Origin: Synaphobranchus kaupii
Taxonomy: Eukaryota > Chordata > Actinopteri > Anguilliformes > Synaphobranchidae
Assembly (NCBI GenBank): GCA_029718625.1
Contig: CM056396.1
Coordinates: 28,515,114-28,579,113, forward strand
DNA length: 64,000 bases
Reading direction: 5' to 3'
The notes under the pieces: model-generated
Databases searched by the model: none
Seen by the model: the letters and a program-made list of their open reading frames with translations, nothing else
Told to the model about the DNA's origin: nothing
In this document: positions 1 through 12,800 of the stretch, in pieces
Numbering within the stretch: the stretch's first letter is position 1
How the letters are laid out: each line of letters starts with the position of its first letter
Program-made: the position numbers and the translations under genes

Positions 1-2
1 GG

Positions 3-1673
<1,671 letters not shown>

Positions 1674-3200
1674 ACCCCACCCTCCTTCCACAAGACAACG
1701 CCCACCCACCCCTAACCCCGCCCCCTCCCCTCTATTGCTCATAGCAACACCCCGCCCATGACCCCGCCCGTGACGCACGCTGCCGGGCCTGATTAGTGTG
1801 TCTGCAGAACCTGCTTAGCCCATCAGAACACAGTCAGCAAGTATAACAGGCTGCCGGTGGAGTTGCTTTCTTACTATAGCAAGATCATCTAATTATTATT
1901 AGTATTACTGTTATTAGTGTTATTATTATTACTATTCATATTACATATTGGCTTTATTGTTATTATTATCACTATTGCTTCTTTTGCCATTCTTATTATG
2001 TTTATTATTATGCTAATTAGAGCATTTTTATCTTTTATTTTACTTATTTATTTTTTTGAGATGGGGGGGGCTCTAAAGTGTCCCGAAACTTTTTTTTGCT
2101 ATATTTAATGTTCTCTCCAGTCCTTTCCCCCACCACCCACACCCTCTCTCTCCCCCTTTCTCAGTCAACAGGAGTATTCCTGGCTGGATTATAAAAGCGA
2201 CCATTTAAAAAAAATAAAAAATAAAAAAAGGAAACAAACAGAAAAACCTAAAAAAAAAATTTAAAAAAAAGTTCAAAGGAAAAAAAGCGAATTTGCCAGC
2301 TTGTTGCTGCGTGTTGTTGAAACGCCCTGCGGCTGTCGGAGCTGATGGAACTGCACTGTGCCACAGAGAGGCTTTTCGGATCCCTCTGCGTCTCCAAGGC
2401 CCAGGGGAACTCCGGAGAATTCCACCGAAACAACCCCTTCCTCCGGCGCCCAGACAAGAGGGCCTTCCCCACAGAAAAACGCGTGTCGTCTTGGCCCACT
2501 TTACCGGAACTCCGCGGAACAGTGAAGACACGGCCAATGAAGATTGGCACATTGGTCCACTTTAAGGAACACGCAGAAACTCAGCAGTCCTGCGGAATAC
2601 GGTCCGTTGATGAAATAACTTTTGACCGAGGACATGGCGACATAAACCCGCGTAAAAAAGGAACACGTCACGTGCAGGCAACGCCACAGGTGCTAAAGGC
2701 AAATAGGGCTTTGCTGTACCGCCACGGCTGTGGTCTGTTCGCGTGACAACAGGCTGAGAGAGGAGGGGGGAAGGTACTCGTCACTTCCTGTTAATTTTTA
2801 GTTATAAGCGTTCGGATGGTTTCGTGCCTGGCACGGCGTGATTAAATGGAAAGCGGTGTTTGTTTTTTTTTGCATCGAGGCCCCATTTTTCCCGAGTAAC
2901 TTATGGGGTCTGTTTCAGTCTCCGGGCTTGTTTTTCGTTTATGCTGTCTTTCGCGTGTTTCGACTGACTGGAGAAGACTCGAATGAGGGCAGAGAAAGAG
3001 AGAGATAGCTGGTTAATGTCGGGATGGTTTTCGGCTTCAAGCTGCGCTCTCGACGTTGTTTTTTTTTTTTGTTCTTCTTCTTTTTCATTTTATTTCCGGC
3101 GGCGTCTCCCGTGGAAACCGTTGTGTACCTGAGAGGTACTTTCCCGGGAGACGATAATGTTAAAACTGACAAAAAAGTAAATCAATAAAAATATCAAATA
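1674..3200 (+). other. Probable 3' UTR and downstream sequence, no further gene seen
   Basis: AT-rich and poly(A)-rich DNA with a GC-richer block at about 2290-2750. An open frame of 133 codons there (from 2345) has no recognisable domain and no splice context, so I do not call it. AATAAA occurs near 3183. Confidence 0.4.
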
Positions 3201-6200
3201 TCTATATTAATTATATATAGATGAAAATATAAAATGAGATGGATTTATCTATAATAGCAAGTCATGGGTCAATCATCCTGTAGCCTATACACACAGGAGA
3301 GACCTCCAGGGCACTTTGTTATAAAGAGTAGAAAAAAAAAAAAGAGAATCGTTACAATTCGCAGGTTTCTGAGATGGGATACTATCCTGTTGTCTGCGAG
3401 AGAGTTTGCAGATTGAATCAGGGTTTCTCCTTTTGCAAATTTTTCTAAATTATGATTTTCACTCCCCATCCCCCCCCCAGATTATTTTGATCTCTGATCA
3501 ATCCAAACATCAATTAAACCAGATGGAGAGTGAATGAGAGCTAATGGAACTGGCCTGCCGCGGGGGAAGAATTAGTTTTAAACATTTTCTCTCGACTTCA
3601 GCATTGCGATGGTCATCCCCTGAAATTTCAATTAAAAAAAAATTATAATAAAAGTACCGTTAGATACAGCGCCCCCTAGAGGCTGGATATTGGTCAGACC
3701 CACAACGGTCTATGCTTGGTTCAGTAAGCCTGGACTCTGGAGGCAAAAGACTTGAAATACCACAGCTTTTGTGGCCTGGTGTTCGATGGTGGGTCAAACA
3801 AATAAACACAGTATTCAAAAACAGAGCAGTATTACATAAAACTGGATAGACCAGTCACTGGATCACCCAGGACTTTGAGGCTGGACTGACTGTCTCACAA
3901 AAAAAACACCCAAAGCCATCGGGTGGAGGCTCGATTAGTTTTATAATCTTCGTTCCTTGTTCGCCTTGTTCCTGGAACTCATTTGGTTCAAATGTAGGTC
4001 GGTACAGTCCACAAGGATGGTGGGGGTTGTGTTAGCTCATGATCAAAAGATGACTGAGGAGGCCTGTGGTCACATGGCAATAAATTGGTCCCCTTGTTTT
4101 GCGGTATTACCTGCCCTGTTTCGTGTAGTTTACTTTTATCACTGCACGTCGCACCTCCTCATCCAAGGTGGGCTGGGCTTAGGCTGGGTTGAACTGAGCA
4201 TGACTGTCAATGCTTGTGATGGGCGGATCCCTGGATAGCAGCAGCCAATAAGAGTGGCTGCAAAAAAAAAATTTGTTTTGGGTGGGGGGGGTGGGGGGGG
4301 GGGGGTGTAATACTGTCAATAATGACATGCAGCACTTAGTGGCTCCACCCTTTACTGCAGGGGTTCCCAACCGTCAACGCCCAAGTCCCAGTTAGCGGAT
4401 GAGCCAATAAAGTTTTTTTTTCGGTCCCACCCCCGCGATCTAGCCTAATGTGTTGAAATACGGGAGAAGGTGATTTTTTATTTAATTTATGGAAGACCGT
4501 GTAACCGCATGTAGCCCTACCGTCACCAGTACATTTTATTTAAATAATTACATAATTCCTCTGGACAGGGTCAAAGTCTGTAGGCTATGTTACAATCTAG
4601 CCCTATCTCAGTCCCCCGATCCCTGGCCCCTGTGAAGCTAACCAGTTCCCACCACAAAAGTTGGACTGTCCAGGCAAGCGGTATCTCAGAACTTGATAAA
4701 CAACTTTCAGGTCGTCAGGAAAGTAAATCCTACTTGTGGGCAGATTCTATCCGCAGGTGCAATATTTAAAGAAGTAGGGAAGTTTACACTCTCGCGAGAT
4801 TCTTTTATATATTTGAACGTGACTCGGTCCCCTGTTTACGGTTGGTTGAAGTGGAATGCAATACAATTTTCTTCGGACACAATTAGCTATAGGCTATTCC
4901 TTTCGAATCTTGGCACGGGGAGGAGATCTAATGCTCTCTAGATGTTGAATTGTCTTGTTTCTGTGTCATCAGTGCAAAGACTGACTTGTATATTGAAAAC
5001 ATCTTTCTCTCCATCTCGCTCTCTTATCAACTATGCTAGATGCATCCGTGTACATTAGATTTAATATCAACTACACACAAAAAATCAAAACGTATGGGAA
5101 AAAAGGTTTTTAAATGTCAATTTTTTTAAGGTTTTAAATATTTTTTTAAAAACTTCTTTCGCTGGCTTCTCGATTAAGTTCAACATTTTGTTTTTGTTTT
5201 TTATTTGTAATAAAGAAAAATAAGATTAAAAACAAAAATTGTATGAACTATGAAATCAAATGACATGCTATTTGCTAGGTCAGAAGTAATAATGACTTAT
5301 TGTACATAAGCTTTTTTTCCCTTGGATTTAAGAAAAAAAATAAAATAAGATGGTTGTATATTGTGTAGAAAATCAAACAAAAAGCCATGAATATTGTGAA
5401 GCGCGTCATTTCGTTTTGTGATCACTGTGTATTAACTTGTAAGAAATGTGCAAAATGTACGGGATTATAATTCTCTCTTTGTTTTGGTTTTTATTAGCTA
5501 TAAACGCATTTTTCGCCCTTACTGTATATTTTTGTAGTTCGTAGTGTTAGTAGAGAATCTGATCCGTATCCTGATAGGTTTGAAACATTTCATAGGTAAA
5601 TATGCGTGAACAGTACCTTTTTTTTTTTTTTGCTTTATTTTGTGTCGATTATAGTGAAGGTAAAACACGGTTCGTTTTGCTCCTTTCGCCTGCGCAGTTG
5701 TGATGATTGTGGCCGCGGTGAGAAAGGAAATCAAAGGACTATAGACGTCATTAAAGTTTTTTCCCTGCAGTTTGGACCAGAAATTATTTGTCTTTTCCTG
5801 TCAGGGAAACATGTCGTCCACGTACGTTAAGGGTAGGCTGTTGGATTTTTGAATAAGTAGGCTAAACATAGGCTACTAAAAAAAATAAGATAAATAACTT
5901 TCACTTGTGAAAACAGGTCGGACATGTTTAAAGAATATTGACGTTAACTGTGCTGGGGGAAATTCGCTATAGAAGTAGCCTACAATATATAGCGTCTTGA
6001 TACCATGACAAAAATTGACAATTTATTTCCATTAAAAAATGTATTTCCTTTGACAAAATTTGAGTCGCCACGTTCTGTGTATACCTTCTCCATTAATGGC
6101 AGCTGACAGCGCACGGTTTAGCCCCATTCATGTTAATAGCTCGTGAGGGTTGATACAATTCGACGTTTTGGCACGTAGTGACGTCATCTGCTCCGGAATA

Positions 6201-6925
6201 ATTTCTTATTGGTGACCAAGTAGTTTTAACGTATTATAAGGTGTATGCAAACGTGAGAGAGCCGTCTAATAAACTAAAGAACCAGGTAACGTCGGTTCAA
6301 CAGCGTGTTTCACGCAGTTAAACAATACAATTGTTTCACGCAATAATGTCACTCAGATGAACTTGTTCAGTCATGTTTATCGACGACGGATTTATTTGAC
6401 GTCCTGGTCTTATATTTGTCTAGTTATTTGCTTCAGCACCGAGGATAAACGGAAGATTGTCGTCATTTCAGCGATCAATTTGAACTGAACTGTTTGCTGT
6501 CTGTGAATTCTCTGCACTTGCCATAACACTTAGTGTGATACTCTAATTCTTCCTCGATACGGATATTTTAAGCGGTTAAATGTATATCTATGGAACAGGG
6601 GTCAGGTAATGGGGTTAGATAATAATAAATCTAATTTGATTTTCAGCAACAACAAAAAAAATCAGCGCTTTTATAACGTTTTACTTTTTATTTTGAACAT
6701 TAATCCAAACCTTTTGCACATCCTTGATATTTAACTGTCTAAAAAAACAAAAATGAAAAGAAAAAAACATTAATGCTGTTTGAATACTGCCAGTTGATTA
6801 ATAACGATTATGCATTGACTGAAAAAATAAGCTAATTTTGGAGGAAATAACTTTGTAATATTTATCTCTTGCAAGCTATGTTTAATAAAGGATGGAACAG
6901 TTTACAACCTGGGTGTTTTTATTGT
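3201..6925. other. AT-rich intergenic sequence, nothing recognised
   Basis: Homopolymers (poly-G near 4284-4306), short A/T tracts and small unconvincing frames. No exon, RNA gene or complete mobile element could be supported. Confidence 0.5.
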
Positions 6926-6929
6926 GTTT

Positions 6930-7140
6930 AAACCTTTCAAGGTGTAATGTCACAACTATGTGATTAGAATGTTAATTGATAGCAGTGGAGTTCTAGAACA
7001 CTGACTTAGAAGGTGTAATATCACAAATATGTGCATTAGAATGTTCTTTGCTGACCATTCTAATTCTCGTGTAACCAGACTGTTAATTGATTGCAGTGGA
7101 GTTCTGGACACCGACTTAGAATGTGTAATATCTGGCTTCT
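6930..7140. mobile_element. MITE copy (GTGATTAGAATGTT family)
   Basis: Contains cctttcaaggtgtaatgtca and repeated tagaatgtt / ttctagaacac motifs. These are shared with a better preserved palindromic copy at 27199-27468 and a half copy at 23462-23567. Confidence 0.55.
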
Positions 7141-7239
7141 CCCGCTGAACGTATAGACTGAAGCTTTGTGAGCCAGCTCCTCTCCGCAGTAACAAGTTTT
7201 TACCATGAGAGGGCAGTGCAGTTACCGAGTGACCATTGT

Positions 7240-7965
7240 GTCTCCTGCGTACAGTGCACTGGCAGAAGTGTGCTGTTTAATGTGCACTGTTTAGCAGTCC
7301 GCGAAAAATATCCGCCATACTATTTTCCAACCGCACTGTGGAAGTGTCATAAGCAGGTCATAAGACGTCCCACCAGTGTTGCCATGTCCGCGGTTTTACA
7401 GCTAAATTGGGATACTTTCAAAGTGCAGTCACAGGTAAAAATGAAAAGTCGCAAAGCATGCACTTATTTTAAAAAGTAAAAACATGATGATTTCTATTTA
7501 AAATACGTCGGTTTCGGTTAAAAATAGCGTATAATTTGGGCTAGTTTTGAGTCGCCATTTGGCTGGAAAGTCATACAAGATCTGGCAACCCTGTGCCCCA
7601 CTCTTGCACTCTTGCGCTGCCATGTAACGTGTTGTTTTTGTTGTATTTGAAGGAAAACGTCAGCGAAGCTGCGCCTCATTTTTTTTCCACAAAGCTTCAC
7701 GTCATATTTATGTGAACAAAATGTTCGTGTACTTCTTGAAAAGTGCTCCCGAATGTACTCAGCGAAACCCCGGAAGTAAGTGTGTCATCCGGGTGTTTGA
7801 AGGATACTGCAATTTGAAAAATTTTCGCGTACTCTACGACTTTCTCGCCCTATCTACTCACCAAGGCTACTCAACAGTGTGGAAGATTGCTGATTCGGAC
7901 GCGGCCCTGGTTTTGTTCCAACCGCAATTGAAATCCCAGAATTTTAACAAGCTGTTAACTTTTCT
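7240..7965. repeat. Diverged interspersed repeat, interrupted copy
   Basis: Blocks near 7285-7335 (gcgaaaaatatccgccatac) and 7745-7920 match 8880-9060 and more weakly 41365-41530. The two blocks are separated by about 400 bp of other sequence. The family is not identified. Confidence 0.5.
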
Positions 7966-8029
7966 TGATTAGGTGATTTTCGTGTTGAGAGCGACTATTT
8001 GCCCTCTTCAGCCACATTACGTCAGAAAC

Positions 8030-8215
8030 CTCATGAAGAATAAATGTCCCATGTTCACTTTTCCCCTCAAAATTCTACACACAACACCCCATAATGACAA
8101 TGTGAAAAAAGTTTTTTTGAGAGTTTTGCAAATTTATTAAAAATAAAAAAATAAAATTTCTCATTTACATAAGTATTCATACCCTTTGCTTTAACGTATT
8201 TATAAAGTATCATAT
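8030..8215. mobile_element. Tc1/mariner terminal fragment
   Basis: Contains tcaaaattctacacacaaca, ccccataatgacaatgtg and a tract reading aagtattcataccctttg. These resemble the terminal region of fish Tc1 elements and the start of the element at 44127. No transposase remains here. Confidence 0.6.
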
Positions 8216-8507
8216 TTCATAAACCTGCACCGGCCCTTTGCGGATAAGATTCCCCACCCCTGCTTTTGCCAATTAATGGCATACATTAATCACCACAAAA
8301 CAGGCAAACGCCACGGCCCTACAGTAGGCTACAGGAATCTGAAACACAACCGCACATAAACGTGGGCACTTCCTTTTGATAATGGTACATTCACAGACCC
8401 CTGTAAACGTGCATAAGTGAGTCATCTCATTATGTAAATAATTGGGCTAATTAAAGAGCAGAAGTTGGTCTGCAATCCAGAAACGGATTTGACCCTCCTT
8501 ACCCGTC

Positions 8508-8692
8508 CTTGGTGTAGTATAATGCGTAGGGAACTGGGCTGATAACCCCAAGGTTGCAGTGTCCCTGGGATGATTGGGCCGCTGTATCCTTGAGCAAGGG
8601 TACTACTTATCCTAACATTGCTTCACTAAATATCCACTAAATAAGACCGTCTCCTAAATGCCAGTAATGGAGGCTAATGTACTGTAATGTAA
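8508..8692 (+). mobile_element. tRNA-derived SINE, degraded copy
   Basis: Starts gtgtagtataatgcgtaggg and ends with a taatgtactgtaatgtaa tail, as in the full copy at 16143-16375. The B-box region is damaged. Confidence 0.65.
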
Positions 8693-8794
8693 AGACAAAA
8701 CTGAAAGAAGAAGTAAGCAAATTACTGGCTTCCTCCAGCACCATCTGCTGTTCTGCACAGAAACTGCCCCAGACTTACCACAGAGACCATGGCT

Positions 8795-9070
8795 GTGTCT
8801 GGATCAGAGCCCTATCTACTGCGTCCTGTGTACTATCTATTAGCATACTGTATACTGCTTGCTGCATACTGTTTAGTGACATTAGTGACATAATGCGCAA
8901 AAAATATCCTCCATACTATTATCAGCGAAAACCTGGAAATAAGTGTATAATTCGGGTAACATTTAGAGAACATTTCGCATACTTAACAACTTTCTCATCC
9001 AGTGTACTAAACTAGCATACCAGATAGTATGGAAGGGCGTTGATTCAGGCACAGCCCATGCATAAATTGT
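8795..9070. repeat. Interspersed repeat, best local copy
   Basis: Spans ctggatcagagccctatcta to ttgattcaggcacagcc. Homologous to blocks at 7240-7965 and 41365-41530. The complementary-looking ends (ggatcagagcc / ttgattcaggc) suggest a hAT-like MITE, which is inference. Confidence 0.45.
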
Positions 9071-9607
9071 GTGCTAACACAGATATTAAACATTTGCATC
9101 ATTCCTTCATGCAGTACTGCCACAGATTCCAAAACCTAACCAGATGGATAGCTCATGTGTTACTCAAATTCCGAATATTACAGAACTTCTGTGTCCAAAA
9201 ATTTCCAGTTAGCACAGATTATCTTCATGGAGATTAAAAAGATAAAGTTTTTACATTTGAGGATCGTGTGTGACAGTGTGAGTGAGAGAGAGAGGTTTAG
9301 GCAGAAAATAAAAAGCTGCAGGTCCATCATGAAACATGCAAACGCACCCAATTAAGAAAAATCAACTGCTTGTTAAAATTCTGGGGTTGCAATTGTGGTT
9401 GGAACGAAAAACCGCCGTACGCAGTGGTCCCGGGGGACGGGTTAGACTATACAGTTGCTCAGGGTAAGATTCAGTAATGCATTTTGAAGTGTTTTTTTCT
9501 CTGTCTTTCGGTTTGCCAAATGTGCACACGTATTGTGTTTAATTTGTTCAACTTTCTCCTGCTGTCGTCGCTTTACAAACGTGTGTAAATTACGCACGCG
9601 CATGCGC

Positions 9608-9667
9608 GCCAACACTACGCGTTGTGTGCCAACACTACACGTTGTGTGCCAACACTACACGTTGTGC
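9608..9667 (+). promoter_or_regulatory. Three tandem 20 bp imperfect palindromes upstream of a TATA box
   Basis: gccaacactacacgttgtgt is repeated three times at exact 20 bp spacing (first copy with tacgcg), 12 bp upstream of TATAAATT. Each unit has CAAC and GTTG as inverted half-sites. This could be a transcription-factor array for gene A; the factor is unknown. Confidence 0.5.
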
Positions 9668-9678
9668 CTCCTTCGCTC

Positions 9679-9686
9679 TATAAATT
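9679..9686 (+). promoter_or_regulatory. TATA box for the gene A signal-peptide exon
   Basis: TATAAATT lies 65 bp upstream of the ATG at 9744. The position suits a start site near 9710. Confidence 0.55.
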
Positions 9687-9743
9687 GAGCGAAATCTCAC
9701 GTAAACTGAAGTGTTCGATCTGCTGCGGACACTGGGCGGCATC

Positions 9744-9805
9744 ATGACAGCTGTTATCACCCTGTGTCTGCTGCTTCTGCGGGACCCTTCCGTCTGCCCA
9801 CATCG
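9744..9805 (+). CDS. Candidate signal-peptide exon of gene A
   Basis: ATG ACA GCT opens [20 protein letters not shown], a short hydrophobic leader with a TATA box upstream and the donor CATCG|gtaagc. It ends in phase 2, so it cannot splice directly to 11007 in frame. An unseen small exon, an error or decay would be needed. Confidence 0.45.
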
Positions 9806-12800
9806 GTAAGCATGTTTTGCGTCTTGTAAGTCGTCCTTCTAATTATTATTATTATTATTGAAGTTTAGTCGTGGTTTTTGAATTGTAATTTTCACTATGT
9901 GCACATCATGTACTGTATATGTAGGCCCATGTACGTAAAGTTACGAGCCTATACTTTAATAGTTATAAAAATAACAATGATGCCGTTTGAGAAATAAATG
10001 ATGATTGTTGCTACTGCATGAATGATCAGAAGTGCAAGATGAAGGTTATCGTCGTTGATTTGTTTTTTATTTAAATATTCTCAATACCCCCTTAATTTTT
10101 ACTGTGGCAGCCTGTATGCATTCACGTTGTTTGCTCTCTCGGACTCTCCGGAGGTAGGCTATATCGCACTGTCAGTGTCATTATCAAAGATGGGTTCGTT
10201 TTAGCTGTGTTATAGGCTACTGCAAACGAAGCAACCGTTTTTCAGCAGATTTTTCGGTTATTTTCTCAAAGATTAGATTGGATATAATCACACGCTGTGC
10301 TGTGGTTTAGTGCTAGCCTACTTCCCTTTATGGTATTCTTAAAAATATTTTTTTAGTGCATCTTTCCGATTAGCCAGTTTTGTGTGATATGCGGTACTAT
10401 ATTTTGGATACGTATCGAAGTTTCTGACGGACCTGTTGGCTTTACAGTGAGTATCAGGGCTTTCTGGGGGTCCGTGGTTCCAAACAAAAAAATATATAAA
10501 CCTACTTCAAGTAACTCAAGCAGCTTCAGAGGCAAAATCTTGCCACAAACGAGAAGACCTTCCAAGAAATTCAATTGGCACTGATCACTGATCTGAATCC
10601 AAACTCAATTCCACAATTATAATAGGCTGTATATTATGATGTATCGAGACATAAGTGGTCCAGTATACATTAGCTATATTAATTTATGCAGCACTTTTGC
10701 ATTTCAAAATTTCACTGCAGTCAAATCATATTAATTTAAAGCACAAGTTCAGTCCTATACTGTGATTTGCCATTTGTAGAAATGTGAAGCATTATACAAA
10801 CCAGACTAATTAAAACGCTACGAGTAAAAACACTATTATTGCGTTCATCTAATGATTACAGTTCAGGAGACCAACAATCTTAAACCATACTTTGCCACTT
10901 TTAATATTTTTAAATCTCTTGAAAACCAAATAAATTAACACACATACTTTTTTTTAAACAGACTGCGTTTTGATTGGGCGTATTTTTGGTGTTTGTTGTG
11001 TCTCAGGAGAAGTAGAGGGAAATCCTGGTGAGGAGTTTGGATCGGGATCTGAATCTGGAGAGGTGGGAGTCACAGCAACGCCACAAACAGGTGAACATTA
11101 AATACCCTCAGAGTTTTATAGCTTTCTCATTCTCTCTGTCCTCTTTATCCCCTGATTTATTCAGAAACAACTGCTTTGTGTTTCAGTATCATATATTATT
11201 ATTGCTTTAATGTGGACACGTTCATGTCAATGTTGTGTAATGTATTGCATAGCTGGTGCAGCATGTTCTGTAATCTATGTCTAATGTGCACTTGCTAATA
11301 TGCTGGACAATTAGATGTATTTTCAAAATATGTCCTGCATTCTTTCTCACCTTTCTGCATATATCACTTCTTAGCACAATTAATTAACAATTTAGTGACA
11401 CTTTGGTTACTGCAGCCTTGAGCTAATAATGATGGCTCAAATGCAAGATGTTTGGCTTTTTTGAGTGTTTAAGTAGCCTGCAGCCTCCACTTCCCCTTTC
11501 CACTTTTGATTTTTCTTTTCCTCTTCCTGTTGTGCAGATGATGGTAATACAGTTACAACATTTACATCCTTTATTTTACGTTAGAGGAAGGAGCAGCATA
11601 TAATATAAAAATATAAAAATATACGTATATGCGCATTGAGAAACGTAAAATACCTTGAACAATAAAGTTTAAATGTAGCAGGCACTTTTGGAGTGTTTGC
11701 ATACAGGGTAGATGTCGACTGGACCCCAGACAGAAATGCTAATGAACAAGTAACAAAATGTGCGTTATTTTTCTGTCTATTTATTTTTTACCAATCAAGA
11801 CACAAGTCGTTCATTAGTTGCATATGCAGGATATGGTTTTATGAATATGTTTTACGGTACAGGTGAGGAATAATGCAGTGTTAATCATAATTATTATGTG
11901 ACTCTACATTGGCAATGTAATGCAAACATTTCTTAGTGCATCTTCATAGTACAGAATATATGACTTGCCTGTAAGCAAACAGTTTCAATAGAAGCAGACA
12001 AGGCCAAGTCCCCTCCTCTCTCTCTCTTTCTCTCTCTCTCTCACTCTATGACCCTCTCTTACAAGTGCAAGAAGAAGATGTGATTCCAGATAAGACAGGA
12101 AGTAAGGATACCAGGACAGGAAATGCAGAAGGTAAACAGGTCTATTTTAATTATTGCAGACTTTCATGCTTAAAAGCTTGTTAACTTTTATAAGCCTCTG
12201 ACATTATGTTCTCGTTTGATTATCATTCTTCAGCTCGTTTATGAGGTCCTAAACTCCGTATTGGCCCTGGTGTGTGTAGCCTCTGCAGTTATCTGTACTG
12301 ATCATTCACACGCTCTTACGCGCAGTAAGACCGTCTGTGGTGTATTTGGCCGCACTGCTCTCAGAGAGATCTTCAGAACGGAGCTCTGCGCCATTTTAAA
12401 CCTCCTCTGACTTCTCCCACTCTGCGTTTCAGAGACCGAGATAGATCGCAGGGACACAAGTGACGCCAAGGGGCACGGAGACAAAGATGAATGTCAAGGA
12501 AAGAAAAAATCTGATGGAAAAAAAAATAATGGAAAAGGCAAAAAGAAAAAAAACAAGAAAGAGCATGAGAAGCATGGTGAAGGTGGTAAAGGTGGTAAAG
12601 GTGGTAAAGGTGGCAAAGGTGGCAAAGGTGACAAAGGTGGTAAAGGTGGTAAAGGTTCTGAAGGTGGTGAAGAAGATGATGACTGTAGTAAAGATGGCGA
12701 TGACAACAGCGAAGAGAACCGCAGCTCAACACCAAGACAAGGTTAACCTTTATCTTTTTTTTTTCCCCCACCCACATATACATCTGTCATTTTTATGTTA

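Noticed and set aside
2345..2746. 133-codon frame in a GC-richer block downstream of the first gene
   Set aside because: No domain, no splice context, polar low-information sequence. More likely 3' UTR or intergenic.
6180..6330. Possible promoter or solo LTR (tattataagg then ctaataaac)
   Set aside because: No matching terminal dinucleotides, target duplication or downstream exon could be found.
10370..10590. Open frame in gene A intron 1 tested as a missing Ig exon
   Set aside because: No paired cysteines, no Trp or DxGxYxC motif and no suitable splice phase.
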